64,000 nucleotides of DNA from positions 97,886 through 161,885 of the forward strand of contig JAGWMZ010000009.1 of the NCBI GenBank assembly GCA_028871475.1, written 5' to 3'. This document shows positions 30,775-39,189 of the stretch, piece by piece (position 1 is the first letter of the stretch; every line of letters starts with the position of its first letter). The DNA is from Sphingomonadales bacterium (lineage in GTDB: Bacteria; Pseudomonadota; Alphaproteobacteria; Sphingomonadales; Sphingomonadaceae). The notes beneath the pieces are model-generated. The model saw only the letters and a program-made list of their open reading frames with translations, was not told where the DNA came from and did no database searches. Made by a program: the position numbers and the translations under genes.

Positions 30775-30857
30775 GAGAGCATTCCTTGCAAAGACATCGG
30801 GATAACGGCAAAGGCATGGTAAAGTTGCGCCCGGCACCACTTCACCCGGAGACCCCC

Positions 30858-32978
30858 ATGCCAGCCCAGACCGATCAGCGCCACCCCGGCCTTTTGCCCA
30901 TTCGGGCATGGTGCAGGCTGGGCATGATTATGCTGGCCTGTCTGTGCCTTGGCGGCTGGGTGGGCGCGGCCAATGCGCAGGGGCGCAACCATATCGCCGC
31001 CCAGCTGGTGGCCGAGGGCAAGGGCGAGCCGGGCAAGGTCGTGACCATCGCGATCGACATGCATCCCGAGCATGGCTGGCATGGCTATTGGCTCAATCCA
31101 GGCGATGCCGGGCTGGGCATGACACTCGACTGGCACCTGCCCGAAGGGGCAAGCGTCGGCACGCCGCAATATCCGGTGCCCGAAACACTGGTGGTGGGCG
31201 GGTTGATGAACCATGTCTATCAGTCCGACTATGCGCTGCTGATTCCGCTGACCGTGCCGGACCATGCCGTGCCGGGGGGCAGCATGCCGATTTCGGTCAA
31301 GGCGCAATGGCTGGCCTGCACCGAACAGGTCTGTGTGCCAGAAAGTGCGGACCTTTCGCTCAACCTGCCGATTTCCGCCTTTCCCACAGCACGCGATGTC
31401 CGCTTCGATGCCTGGCGATCGCGGCTGCCCGCGCCGCTGGGCGCGCAGGCCCATATGGAGGTGGCGGGCGACAGCCTGCGTCTGGCCATTCCCTTTCCTG
31501 CCAGCGCGGCAATCAGTCGTCCGCATGTCTTTGCCGCCGACCAGCGCATCGTCGACTATGCCGCGCCGCAAAGGTTCGACCGTGCGGGCGACACGCTGAT
31601 CGTCACGCTCAAACGGGCAGCGGGCACTGCCGCCCCCACCAGCTTCAACGGCGTGCTGCGGCTCAACCCCGAAGGCGACGGCGTGACCATCGCCGCCACG
31701 CCCGGCCCGGTGCCGGCCGGGGGCACACCGCTCGACAGTGGGGAAGAGGTGGCGGCGACTCCCTCCTCGCCCCTGCCCTTGCTGATTCTGGCGGCCATCG
31801 CGGGTGGCTTGATGCTCAACATCATGCCCTGCGTCTTTCCCATCCTCAGCCTGAAGGCGCTCAGCCTGGCACGCGCGGGCGAATGCGAGGCCGAGGCGCG
31901 GATCGAGGGCGTGGCCTATGCCGCCGGCGTGATCCTGACCTGCGCGGCACTGGGCGCGGCGCTGCTGGCGTTGCGGGCGGGCGGGCAGCAGGTGGGCTGG
32001 GCCTTCCAGTTGCAGGAACCGGGCGTGGTGGCGCTGCTCTGGGTGCTGGCCGTGGCCGTAACGGCCAATCTGCTGGGCCTTTTTGAGGTTTTCGCCCCTA
32101 CGTTTGCCAGCCAGGCCGGCCATCTCGACAAGGCCAGCACCGCGCGACGGGGCTTTATCACGGGCCTGTTCGCCGCTTTCGTGGCCACGCCCTGCACCGG
32201 CCCCTTCATGGCCAGCGCCATGGGGGCGGCGCTGTTGCTGCCGGTGGTGCCCGCCATGCTGCTCTTTGTGGCGCTGGGCTTTGGCATTGCCCTGCCCTTT
32301 CTGGCCATCGCCTATGTTCCGCCGCTGCGCCGCCTGCTGCCGCATCCCGGCCCCTGGATGGTGTGGTTCAAGAAGGCCATGGCCGTGCCCATGGGGCTGA
32401 CGGCGCTGGGGCTTTTGTGGCTGGCCAGCCGAATGGGCGGGGCCAGCTTCGCCGGGCTGTGCCTCGTGCTGGCCATCGTGGCGCTGACCGTGTTGACCGG
32501 GCTGGGGCGCCAGCAAAGGGCGGGCAAGGGCGGCGGACGGATGGCGCTGGCGATGATGGGGGTGGTGGCGCTGTTCGCACTGGTCGTGCTGCCGCGCCAT
32601 GTCCATGCGCCGGGCGCCGAAACGCAGGGCATCCTGCCCAGCCAGCCCTTCAGCCAGGAAGCCCTCGACAAGGCACTGGCCGAGGGACACCCGGTCTTTG
32701 CCTATTTCACCGCCGACTGGTGCCTTTCCTGCAAGGTCAATGAGCGTCTCGCCATTGAGCGGGCAAGCACCCGCGATGCCTTTGAAAAAGCGGGTATCGT
32801 CGTGCTGAAAGGCGACTGGACCCGGCGCGACGCGGCCATCACCCGCTATCTGACAGCGCACGGGGCGGCGGGCGTGCCGCTCTATGTCTGGTATGGCAGG
32901 GGCGCGCAAAGCGCGGCGCCGCGCATTTTGCCGCAGGTGCTGACGCCAAAAACATTGCCCGATCTGGCCGCCAACTGA
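30858..32978 (+). CDS. Protein-disulfide reductase DsbD family (thioredoxin-like C-terminus)
   Basis: Multi-TM MPCVFPILSLKALSLA, TPCTGPFMASAMGAAL; C-terminal YFTADWCLSCKVNE thioredoxin motif; ATG at 30858. Confidence 0.9.
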   Translation: MPAQTDQRHPGLLPIRAWCRLGMIMLACLCLGGWVGAANAQGRNHIAAQLVAEGKGEPGKVVTIAIDMHPEHGWHGYWLNPGDAGLGMTLDWHLPEGASVGTPQYPVPETLVVGGLMNHVYQSDYALLIPLTVPDHAVPGGSMPISVKAQWLACTEQVCVPESADLSLNLPISAFPTARDVRFDAWRSRLPAPLGAQAHMEVAGDSLRLAIPFPASAAISRPHVFAADQRIVDYAAPQRFDRAGDTLIVTLKRAAGTAAPTSFNGVLRLNPEGDGVTIAATPGPVPAGGTPLDSGEEVAATPSSPLPLLILAAIAGGLMLNIMPCVFPILSLKALSLARAGECEAEARIEGVAYAAGVILTCAALGAALLALRAGGQQVGWAFQLQEPGVVALLWVLAVAVTANLLGLFEVFAPTFASQAGHLDKASTARRGFITGLFAAFVATPCTGPFMASAMGAALLLPVVPAMLLFVALGFGIALPFLAIAYVPPLRRLLPHPGPWMVWFKKAMAVPMGLTALGLLWLASRMGGASFAGLCLVLAIVALTVLTGLGRQQRAGKGGGRMALAMMGVVALFALVVLPRHVHAPGAETQGILPSQPFSQEALDKALAEGHPVFAYFTADWCLSCKVNERLAIERASTRDAFEKAGIVVLKGDWTRRDAAITRYLTAHGAAGVPLYVWYGRGAQSAAPRILPQVLTPKTLPDLAAN

Positions 32979-33000
32979 CCCGGCGATTTTTTCCGTCAGT

Positions 33001-33014
33001 TTGACCGCGATCAA
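33001..33014. promoter_or_regulatory. Candidate FNR box TTGAC-CGCG-ATCAA
   Basis: One mismatch to TTGAT-N4-ATCAA; centre at 33007.5 would sit near -41.5 for a start at ~33049. Confidence 0.65.
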
Positions 33015-33048
33015 GGTTTTGACCGTGCGGCGCATCTAGACAGACATC

Positions 33049-33219
33049 AGCACGGAGACGATGTTGTAAGCCATCACCTCCCTGCTGCGATGGGGTCCTC
33101 GGATCGGGGGTTCCGGATGAGCAGTCTTATCGGGGCTGCAAGTGACCCCATCGCATGTTTTTCCGGTGTTGAGTTCTCCCCACTAGGGCGGCTGTCGATT
33201 TACAGCCGCCTGTTTTTTT
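33049..33219 (+). ncRNA. Candidate FNR-controlled small RNA (~170 nt)
   Basis: No plausible CDS; 11-bp stem GCGATGGGGTC (33087-33097) / GACCCCATCGC (33144-33154), alternative stem CCATC/GATGG with CCTCCC in the loop, and a terminator at 33187-33219. Confidence 0.6.
33187..33219 (+). terminator. Intrinsic terminator
   Basis: GGCGGCTGT-CGATTT-ACAGCCGCC-TGTTTTTTT, 9-bp perfect stem plus U tract. Confidence 0.93.
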
Positions 33220-33287
33220 ACCCGGATGAGACAGCTGCGCAGGGCTGCGATGCCGCCGGCGACAGCAGAGCGCCTGTCAGCGAAGCC

Positions 33288-34625
33288 TTAAACGGCGGAG
33301 CTGAACCGGCGGGCGTTGTGTCCGCGATAGGGATCGAAGATGGCGGCGATCGTGCGCGCATAGGGCAACGCGCCGGGCAACAGCGTCAGCTTGCCGCCGT
33401 CAAGCCGGACAAGGCCACGCTCGACAAAGGGGCGCAATGCCTCGCCATGCAGGATCGCCAGTTCGCCACCGATGCGCGCATGCCCCTGACACAGGATCGC
33501 CTCGATGATGCGGCCGAGATACTGGTCGCCACGGTCACGCGCGACGCCGTGGGCGCCGGTCAACTGGTCCTGCGAGAGCAGCAGGCGATAACGCCCGGCG
33601 TTTTTCTCATTCTGCACGATGCGGTCGGGAAAGGAGGAGATCGCCGACGCGCCCAGCCCCACCAGCACTGGCGAGGTATCCTCGGTAAAGCCCTGGAAAT
33701 TGCGATGCAGCCGCCCGGCCACCGCCGCCTGGGCAATGGCATCGCCGGGACGGGCGAAATGGTCAAAGCCGATCGGCTGATAGCCGGCATTGACCAGATA
33801 GTCATAGCCGCGCGCCGCCATGGCAAAGCGCTCCTCCTGCCCCGGCAGCGCAGAGGCATCGATACGGCGCTGGCGGGGCAGCAGATGCGGCACATGGGCA
33901 TAGCCAAAGAGCGCGATCCGTTCCGCGCCCAGTTCGACCGTGCGCGCCAGCGAGGCTTCGACATCGTCCCAGCTTTGCCCCGGCAGTCCATACATCAGAT
34001 CGTAATTAAGCGAGGTCACGCCTGCCTCGCGCAGCATGGCCGTCACCTGCTCGATCACGGCATCGGGCTGAACCCGGCCAATGGCGGCCTGCAGCGCCGG
34101 GGCAAAGGTCTGCACGCCAAGGCTGGCGCGCGTGACCCCCACGCCGCCCAGCACATAGGCCCAGTCACGCGTCATGGTGCGCGGGTCAAGCTCGATGGAA
34201 AAGACCGGGTCCGCCAGCGAGAAATGCAGCGTAATGGCATCGACCAGCCGCGCGAAATCGGTTGGGCTGATGGCATTGGGGCTACCTCCGCCAAAGGCGA
34301 TGCGGCGCACCTTCACCCGCCCGTCCAGCCGATCGCCCACCAGAGCGATTTCGCGCGACAGCGCCTCAAGATAGGCCGTCAGCCGCGCCGTGCGATTGGC
34401 CGCGCCCGTGTTGCAGCCGCAATACCAGCAGATCTGCTCGCAATAGGGAATGTGGACATAGAGCGAGACATCCCCGCTCGTGGCATCAAGCGCCTGCACC
34501 TGCGCCACTTGCGCCGATACTCCGCCCACCGCGGCGCCAAATTCGGCCGCCGTGGGAAAGCTGGTGTAGCGCGGCACGGGCCGTGACAACAGGTCGGGGT
34601 AATAGGGCCAGGCAAGCTTCGTCAT
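33288..34625 (-). CDS. hemN: Oxygen-independent coproporphyrinogen III oxidase
   Basis: PRYTSFPTAAEF...SLYVHIPYCEQICWYCGCNT radical-SAM CxxxCxxC; start refined to the ATG at 34625. Confidence 0.96.
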   Translation of the reverse strand: MTKLAWPYYPDLLSRPVPRYTSFPTAAEFGAAVGGVSAQVAQVQALDATSGDVSLYVHIPYCEQICWYCGCNTGAANRTARLTAYLEALSREIALVGDRLDGRVKVRRIAFGGGSPNAISPTDFARLVDAITLHFSLADPVFSIELDPRTMTRDWAYVLGGVGVTRASLGVQTFAPALQAAIGRVQPDAVIEQVTAMLREAGVTSLNYDLMYGLPGQSWDDVEASLARTVELGAERIALFGYAHVPHLLPRQRRIDASALPGQEERFAMAARGYDYLVNAGYQPIGFDHFARPGDAIAQAAVAGRLHRNFQGFTEDTSPVLVGLGASAISSFPDRIVQNEKNAGRYRLLLSQDQLTGAHGVARDRGDQYLGRIIEAILCQGHARIGGELAILHGEALRPFVERGLVRLDGGKLTLLPGALPYARTIAAIFDPYRGHNARRFSSAV

Positions 34626-34656
34626 GCAGGAAGGATGACTCAGGAGGCCCGAATGA

Positions 34657-34914
34657 TCATTGCGCCGGATCAAACCGACCGCGCCTGCCCTTTTTCCGAG
34701 TGCCCGTCTGGCACCCCTTGGCGCAGCATCCGGGCTGTTCGGCACCGGGAATGTCCTGATGGCCCAGCGGCACCGAGATCGTGCGCGCGCCGCCCAGCCC
34801 GTCGCAGACCGCCAGCGTCAGCTTGTCCCCATCATGGGCAGGCGCTGCCCCCACGGCGGCAGGCACAAGGGCCACCAACCCCAGCACGGTGACCAGCCTG
34901 ACGCCGCCCCTCAT
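34657..34914 (-). CDS. Small secreted Cys-containing hypothetical protein
   Basis: MRGGVRLVTVLGLVALVPAAVGA signal peptide; QPGCCAKGCQTG near the C-terminus; start overlaps the ccoS end. Confidence 0.6.
   Translation of the reverse strand: MRGGVRLVTVLGLVALVPAAVGAAPAHDGDKLTLAVCDGLGGARTISVPLGHQDIPGAEQPGCCAKGCQTGTRKKGRRGRFDPAQ
34660..34673. promoter_or_regulatory. Candidate FNR-like box TTGCG-CCGG-ATCAA upstream of hemN
   Basis: Two mismatches to TTGAT-N4-ATCAA; 35 bp upstream of the hemN ATG. Confidence 0.4.
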
Positions 34915-35057
34915 GGCTCCTCCTCGTCGATCAGGATGCGGGCGGCGGCCCCGTCCATATCCTCGAACTGGCCCGAGCGAAGCGCCCAGAAAAACGCCCC
35001 GAGCCCGGCCAGCCCCATCAGCAGAGCCACGGGAATCAGGAAAGCGAGGCCGGTCAT
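34911..35057 (-). CDS. ccoS: cbb3-type cytochrome oxidase assembly protein CcoS
   Basis: MTGLAFLIPVALLMGLAGLGAFFWALRSGQFEDMDGAAARILIDEEEP: classic CcoS (FxWAxxxxQFxDxxxxxxRIL). Confidence 0.93.
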   Translation of the reverse strand: MTGLAFLIPVALLMGLAGLGAFFWALRSGQFEDMDGAAARILIDEEEP

Positions 35058-37228
35058 GCCCCCTCTCCCCTGGCCTGTTCTCCTTGGGCCCGGTTCCACC
35101 GGCTGGGCAGCGCCAGACGCAGCGAATTGCCGATGACGACCAGCGACGAGCCGGACATGGCCACCGCCGCCAGCAACGGCGTGACATGGCCCGTCATGGC
35201 CAGCGGCACCGCCAGAATGTTGTAGCCGATGGCCAGCGCGAAATTCTGCCGCACCACACGCATCGTGGCGCGCGCGCCGGCGACGGCGCGCGGCAGGGCC
35301 AGCAGGCCATCACCCATGAAAACGAAATCAGCCGCCTGGCGCCCCACATCGCTGGCACTGCTCGGCGCGATCGAGGCATCCGCCGCCGCCAAAGCGGGCC
35401 CGTCATTGAGCCCGTCGCCGGCCATCAGCACATGATGCCCCGCGCGCTGCAAACTGGCAATGGCATCGAGCTTACCCTGCGGGCTGACCCCGGCGCGGGC
35501 GAAAAGCCCCGTCTCGCAGGCCACGTCGATGACCGACTGTCCCCGGTCACCCGAGAGAATTTCGCAGCGCACGCCCATCGCATGCAGCCAGCCGAGTGCC
35601 TCGCCATGATCGGCGCGCAAACGGTCGGCAAAGGGGATGACCCGGGCCTGCTGCCCCGCAATGTCGATGGCCGCCACCATGCCGCGCCGCGCCTGCGCCC
35701 CATCAGGGCGGCGCAACGCCACGCGGTGGCCCTGCCACAAGGCCTTCACCCCCTCGCCGGGCACTTCGACCACATCCTCCAGCACCGCGCCCGCCACGCC
35801 CCGCGCGGCCAGCGCCTGAGCGAGGGCCTGTGACAGCGGGTGGCGCGAATGGCTGGCCAGCGCCAGCGCCACGCTCGCCTCGGCATCGGGCAGGGTGGCC
35901 ACGAACTGAGGATCGGGCACGGGGCGCCCCAATGTCAGCGTGCCGGTCTTGTCGATCAGCGCCCGGTCGACACGGGCAATGCGTTCCAGCGCGCCGCCAT
36001 CCTTCACCATCACGCCCACGCGCATCAGCGCGCCCGAAGCCACCACCTGCGCCACCGGCACGGCCAACCCGAGAGCGCAGGGGCAGGTGATGATGAGCAC
36101 CGAAATGGCGATGACCAGCGCGTGATAGAGCCCCGCCCCCGCCAGCAGCCAGCCGGCAAAACTGAGCGCGGCCAGCGTATGGACGGCGGGCGCGTAAAGG
36201 CGGCTGGCACGGTCGGCAATGCGCACATAGCGGCTGCGATGCTGTCCTGCCGCCTCCATCAGCCGCGCGATGTCGGCCAGCGTGGTATCGGCCCCGGCGG
36301 CAGTCACCCGCACATCGACCGGCGCATCGAGGTTGAGCATGCCGGCATGGACCGGCCCGTCCATACCCAGCGGCACCGGCGCGCTTTCACCCGTCAGCAG
36401 GCTCTGGTCAAAGCGGCTGCGCCCTGCGCAGATCACGCCGTCAGCCGCCAGCCTTTCGCCCAGCCCCACGCGAATGACCATGCCGGGCAACAGCTCGCAC
36501 GCGGCCAGCCATTGCAACGCGCCGTCGCGGCCCACCACCATCGCGCCGCTGGCCGCCTGACGCAGCAGCGCATCGACGCCGGCGCGCGCCCGGTCGCGCA
36601 TCATGGCATCGAGCACGCGGCCCACCAGCAGGAAGAGCAACAGCATCAGCGTGCCATCGAACCATGCGTCGGTGCCGTGGGTGAGCACCTCGTAAAAGCT
36701 GAGGCCGGTTGCCAGCACCACGCCGATCGAGATCGGCACGTCCATGTTCGTGCGGCCATGGCGCAGCGCGCTCCACGCCGAGGCGAAGAAGACACGGCCG
36801 GAATAAAGGATCGCGGGAATGCCGATGGCCGCCGAGAGCCAGTGGAACAGATCACGCGTCGCCCCGCCCGCCCCGGACCAGACCGAAACAGAAAGCAGCA
36901 TCACATTCATGCAGGCAAAACCGGCAACGGCCAGCGGGGCCAGCAAAGGCTTTACCGCGCTGGGCGGCGGGGCCATCTCCTCTCCGCGCGGCTGGCTGGC
37001 AAAGCCGATGCCATCGAGCGCGGCGACCAGCGCGGGCACATCCAGCCTGTCATCATGCGTCACCGTCACCTGCCGGGCCGACAGGTTGACGCGCGCCGTT
37101 CCAACGCCCGTCAGCGCGCCAAGCCCGCGCTCCACCTTGCCCATGCAGCCGGCGCAATGCATGCCCGGCACCACCAGCGTGGTCGTGTGCAGGTCAGGGG
37201 CGATGGACTTGGGCAGCGCGGCCATCAC
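35054..37228 (-). CDS. ccoI: Heavy-metal translocating P-type ATPase (CcoI/FixI, Cu for cbb3 oxidase)
   Basis: MHCAGCMGKVERGL HMA motif, TCPCALGLAVP, DKTGTLTLGRP, GDGLNDGPAL; cco context. Confidence 0.95.
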   Translation of the reverse strand: MMAALPKSIAPDLHTTTLVVPGMHCAGCMGKVERGLGALTGVGTARVNLSARQVTVTHDDRLDVPALVAALDGIGFASQPRGEEMAPPPSAVKPLLAPLAVAGFACMNVMLLSVSVWSGAGGATRDLFHWLSAAIGIPAILYSGRVFFASAWSALRHGRTNMDVPISIGVVLATGLSFYEVLTHGTDAWFDGTLMLLLFLLVGRVLDAMMRDRARAGVDALLRQAASGAMVVGRDGALQWLAACELLPGMVIRVGLGERLAADGVICAGRSRFDQSLLTGESAPVPLGMDGPVHAGMLNLDAPVDVRVTAAGADTTLADIARLMEAAGQHRSRYVRIADRASRLYAPAVHTLAALSFAGWLLAGAGLYHALVIAISVLIITCPCALGLAVPVAQVVASGALMRVGVMVKDGGALERIARVDRALIDKTGTLTLGRPVPDPQFVATLPDAEASVALALASHSRHPLSQALAQALAARGVAGAVLEDVVEVPGEGVKALWQGHRVALRRPDGAQARRGMVAAIDIAGQQARVIPFADRLRADHGEALGWLHAMGVRCEILSGDRGQSVIDVACETGLFARAGVSPQGKLDAIASLQRAGHHVLMAGDGLNDGPALAAADASIAPSSASDVGRQAADFVFMGDGLLALPRAVAGARATMRVVRQNFALAIGYNILAVPLAMTGHVTPLLAAVAMSGSSLVVIGNSLRLALPSRWNRAQGEQARGEGA

Positions 37229-37701
37229 AGCCGCTCATTCGCGCGCCAGACATGGCCGCCGGCCTGCACCTTCAGCCGCAAACGCCAGCGCCCGTCGGGC
37301 AGCGCCTGATCGGAGATGAAATCGCCCGAGACGCCCTTGCCCATGCGATGGAACGTCAGATTGCGGTCGGCCAGACGACCCAGCGGGTGCCATCCCTCGC
37401 CGGTCAGCACCGCATCCTCCAGCCCCTTGCCCGCCAGCGTGACGGCAATGCGCCCATCGGTCTGACGCGCCACCCGGGCATGCCAGCCCAGTGCCTGTTC
37501 GCGCGCGGCCTCATCGAGCCAGCGGTCGAACGCCTGGCTGGCGTCATAGGAATTTTCCACGACAACGCCGCTGAACGTGTGCACCGCCAGCCGCGCCATC
37601 AGCACATTGACCGCGATGACGACGCCGAAAAAGGCGAACAGGATGGCCGTCATGTGCCAGCCGGTAAAACGGAAAGGCTTCTTGGCAAGAACACGCATCA
37701 C
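37225..37701 (-). CDS. ccoH: FixH/CcoH family protein
   Basis: FRFTGWHMTAILFAFFGVVIAVNVLMARLAVHTFSGVVVENSYDASQAF. Confidence 0.92.
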   Translation of the reverse strand: MMRVLAKKPFRFTGWHMTAILFAFFGVVIAVNVLMARLAVHTFSGVVVENSYDASQAFDRWLDEAAREQALGWHARVARQTDGRIAVTLAGKGLEDAVLTGEGWHPLGRLADRNLTFHRMGKGVSGDFISDQALPDGRWRLRLKVQAGGHVWRANERL

Positions 37702-39179
37702 TGGCCTCCTTCAGGGGCATCGAAACGGGCCGTGTAATGGACCGAGCCGCCTTCGGGATCGGTGGCGGTCAGGGTGAAGTCGAGGTTCTGCTCGGACGTA
37801 CCGGCAGGCGCCACCACATAGATCCGCAAGGGTTCGGTCTGGTCGGCAGGAATGGTGCGGGCAAGCTGCGTCGTGGCATCGCCCTTGGCCATGTCCTCGG
37901 CCCACATTGTCGCGCCCGGCACGCCCGACAAACGCAGCACCATGGGCCGCGGGCGGTCCTCCATGTTGCGCCATTTGACGAGATAGGCGTTGCGCACCGA
38001 TCCATCGCTCATCAGCATGAAGGGTGGGTTGCGGTCCTTGGCGACGGAAATCGCCAGATGCTGGCGCGTGCCTAGGGCGAAGAGCAGCGCCGCGCCGATC
38101 GCGCTCCACAAGCCCAGATAGATCAGCGTGCGGGCATGCCAGATCAGCTTGATATGCGGCGTAGGGGGCTGGCCCTGGCGCTCCTTTTCGCTGTCTTCCA
38201 GCGTGGCATAGTCGATAAGCCCGCGCGGGCGGCCGGTCTTGACCATCACGCTGTCGCAGGCATCGATGCACAGGGCGCAGGTGATGCAGCCGATCTGCGG
38301 CCCCTCGCGAATGTCGATGCCGGTGGGGCAGACCGCCGCGCACAGACCGCAATCGACACAATCCCCCGCTGGCTTATCGCTGAGTTTGGCCGCCGATTTG
38401 CCACGCGGTTCGCCGCGCCAGTCCTTGTAGGTGACGATCAGCGATTTTTCATCGAGCATGGCCGACTGGATGCGCGGCCAGGGGCACATATAGATGCAGA
38501 CCTGCTCGCGCATGAAACCGCCCAGCCACAAGGTGGTGGCAGTCAATACGGCGACGGTGGAATAGGCGATGGGCGCGGCCTGGCCGGTGAAGAAATCATG
38601 GAAAAGCGCGCGCGCATCCGCGAAATAGAGGATCCAAGCGCCGCCAGTGGCAAAGCTGACAAGGAGATAGACGCTCCATTTGGCAAGGCGTCTCGCGATC
38701 TTGCCCGCCGTCCATGGCGCGCGGGCCAGGCGGAATTGGGCGTTGCGGTCACCATCAAACCAGCGGTCAATCTGCTGGAAGAGGTCCGTCCACACGGTTT
38801 GCGGGCAGGCATAGCCGCACCAGGCGCGGCCCACCGCGCTCGTCACCAGAAACAGGCCGATGCCCGCCATGATCAGCAGGCCCGCCACGAAGTAGAACTC
38901 CTGCGGCCAGATTTCGATGGCGAACATGTAGAAACGGCGGTGAGCCAGGTCGATCAGCACCGCCTGATCGGGCGAAAAGGGGCCCCGGTGCCAGCGCAGC
39001 CAGGGGGTGATGTAATAGATGGCCAGACACAGGCCCATCAGCCCCCATTTCAACCGGCGAAAACGCCCGTTGATGGCACGAGGAAAGACGGCCCGCGATG
39101 TGGCATGGAGAGCGGAGGGCAGCGGGCGCTGCCCTCCCTTCGGCATGACGGGCTGTCCCTGGGGGTCGAGGTTACCCAT
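37698..39179 (-). CDS. ccoG: Cytochrome c oxidase accessory protein CcoG/FixG
   Basis: GYACPQTVWTDLFQQIDRWFDGDRNAQ...CVDCGLCAAVCPTGIDIREGPQIGCITCALCIDACDSVM ferredoxin motifs. Confidence 0.96.
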   Translation of the reverse strand: MGNLDPQGQPVMPKGGQRPLPSALHATSRAVFPRAINGRFRRLKWGLMGLCLAIYYITPWLRWHRGPFSPDQAVLIDLAHRRFYMFAIEIWPQEFYFVAGLLIMAGIGLFLVTSAVGRAWCGYACPQTVWTDLFQQIDRWFDGDRNAQFRLARAPWTAGKIARRLAKWSVYLLVSFATGGAWILYFADARALFHDFFTGQAAPIAYSTVAVLTATTLWLGGFMREQVCIYMCPWPRIQSAMLDEKSLIVTYKDWRGEPRGKSAAKLSDKPAGDCVDCGLCAAVCPTGIDIREGPQIGCITCALCIDACDSVMVKTGRPRGLIDYATLEDSEKERQGQPPTPHIKLIWHARTLIYLGLWSAIGAALLFALGTRQHLAISVAKDRNPPFMLMSDGSVRNAYLVKWRNMEDRPRPMVLRLSGVPGATMWAEDMAKGDATTQLARTIPADQTEPLRIYVVAPAGTSEQNLDFTLTATDPEGGSVHYTARFDAPEGGQ

Positions 39180-39189
39180 GGTACACGTC

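Noticed and set aside
27757-30822. 1021-aa plus-strand ORF
   Set aside because: Antisense to the UbiH-like and phosphatase genes; His/Gln/Arg-rich low-information composition typical of spurious open frames in high-GC DNA.
33049-33219. Interpretation of the 33.1-kb RNA as 6S RNA
   Set aside because: Shape (long stem plus terminator, CCTCCC loop) does not convincingly show the 6S central bubble, and the neighbourhood is not the usual one I know. Not excluded without an Rfam scan.
33090-34586. 498-aa plus-strand ORF covering the candidate sRNA and hemN antisense
   Set aside because: Mostly antisense of hemN; the first part crosses the stem-loops and terminator of the candidate ncRNA, so translation is unlikely.
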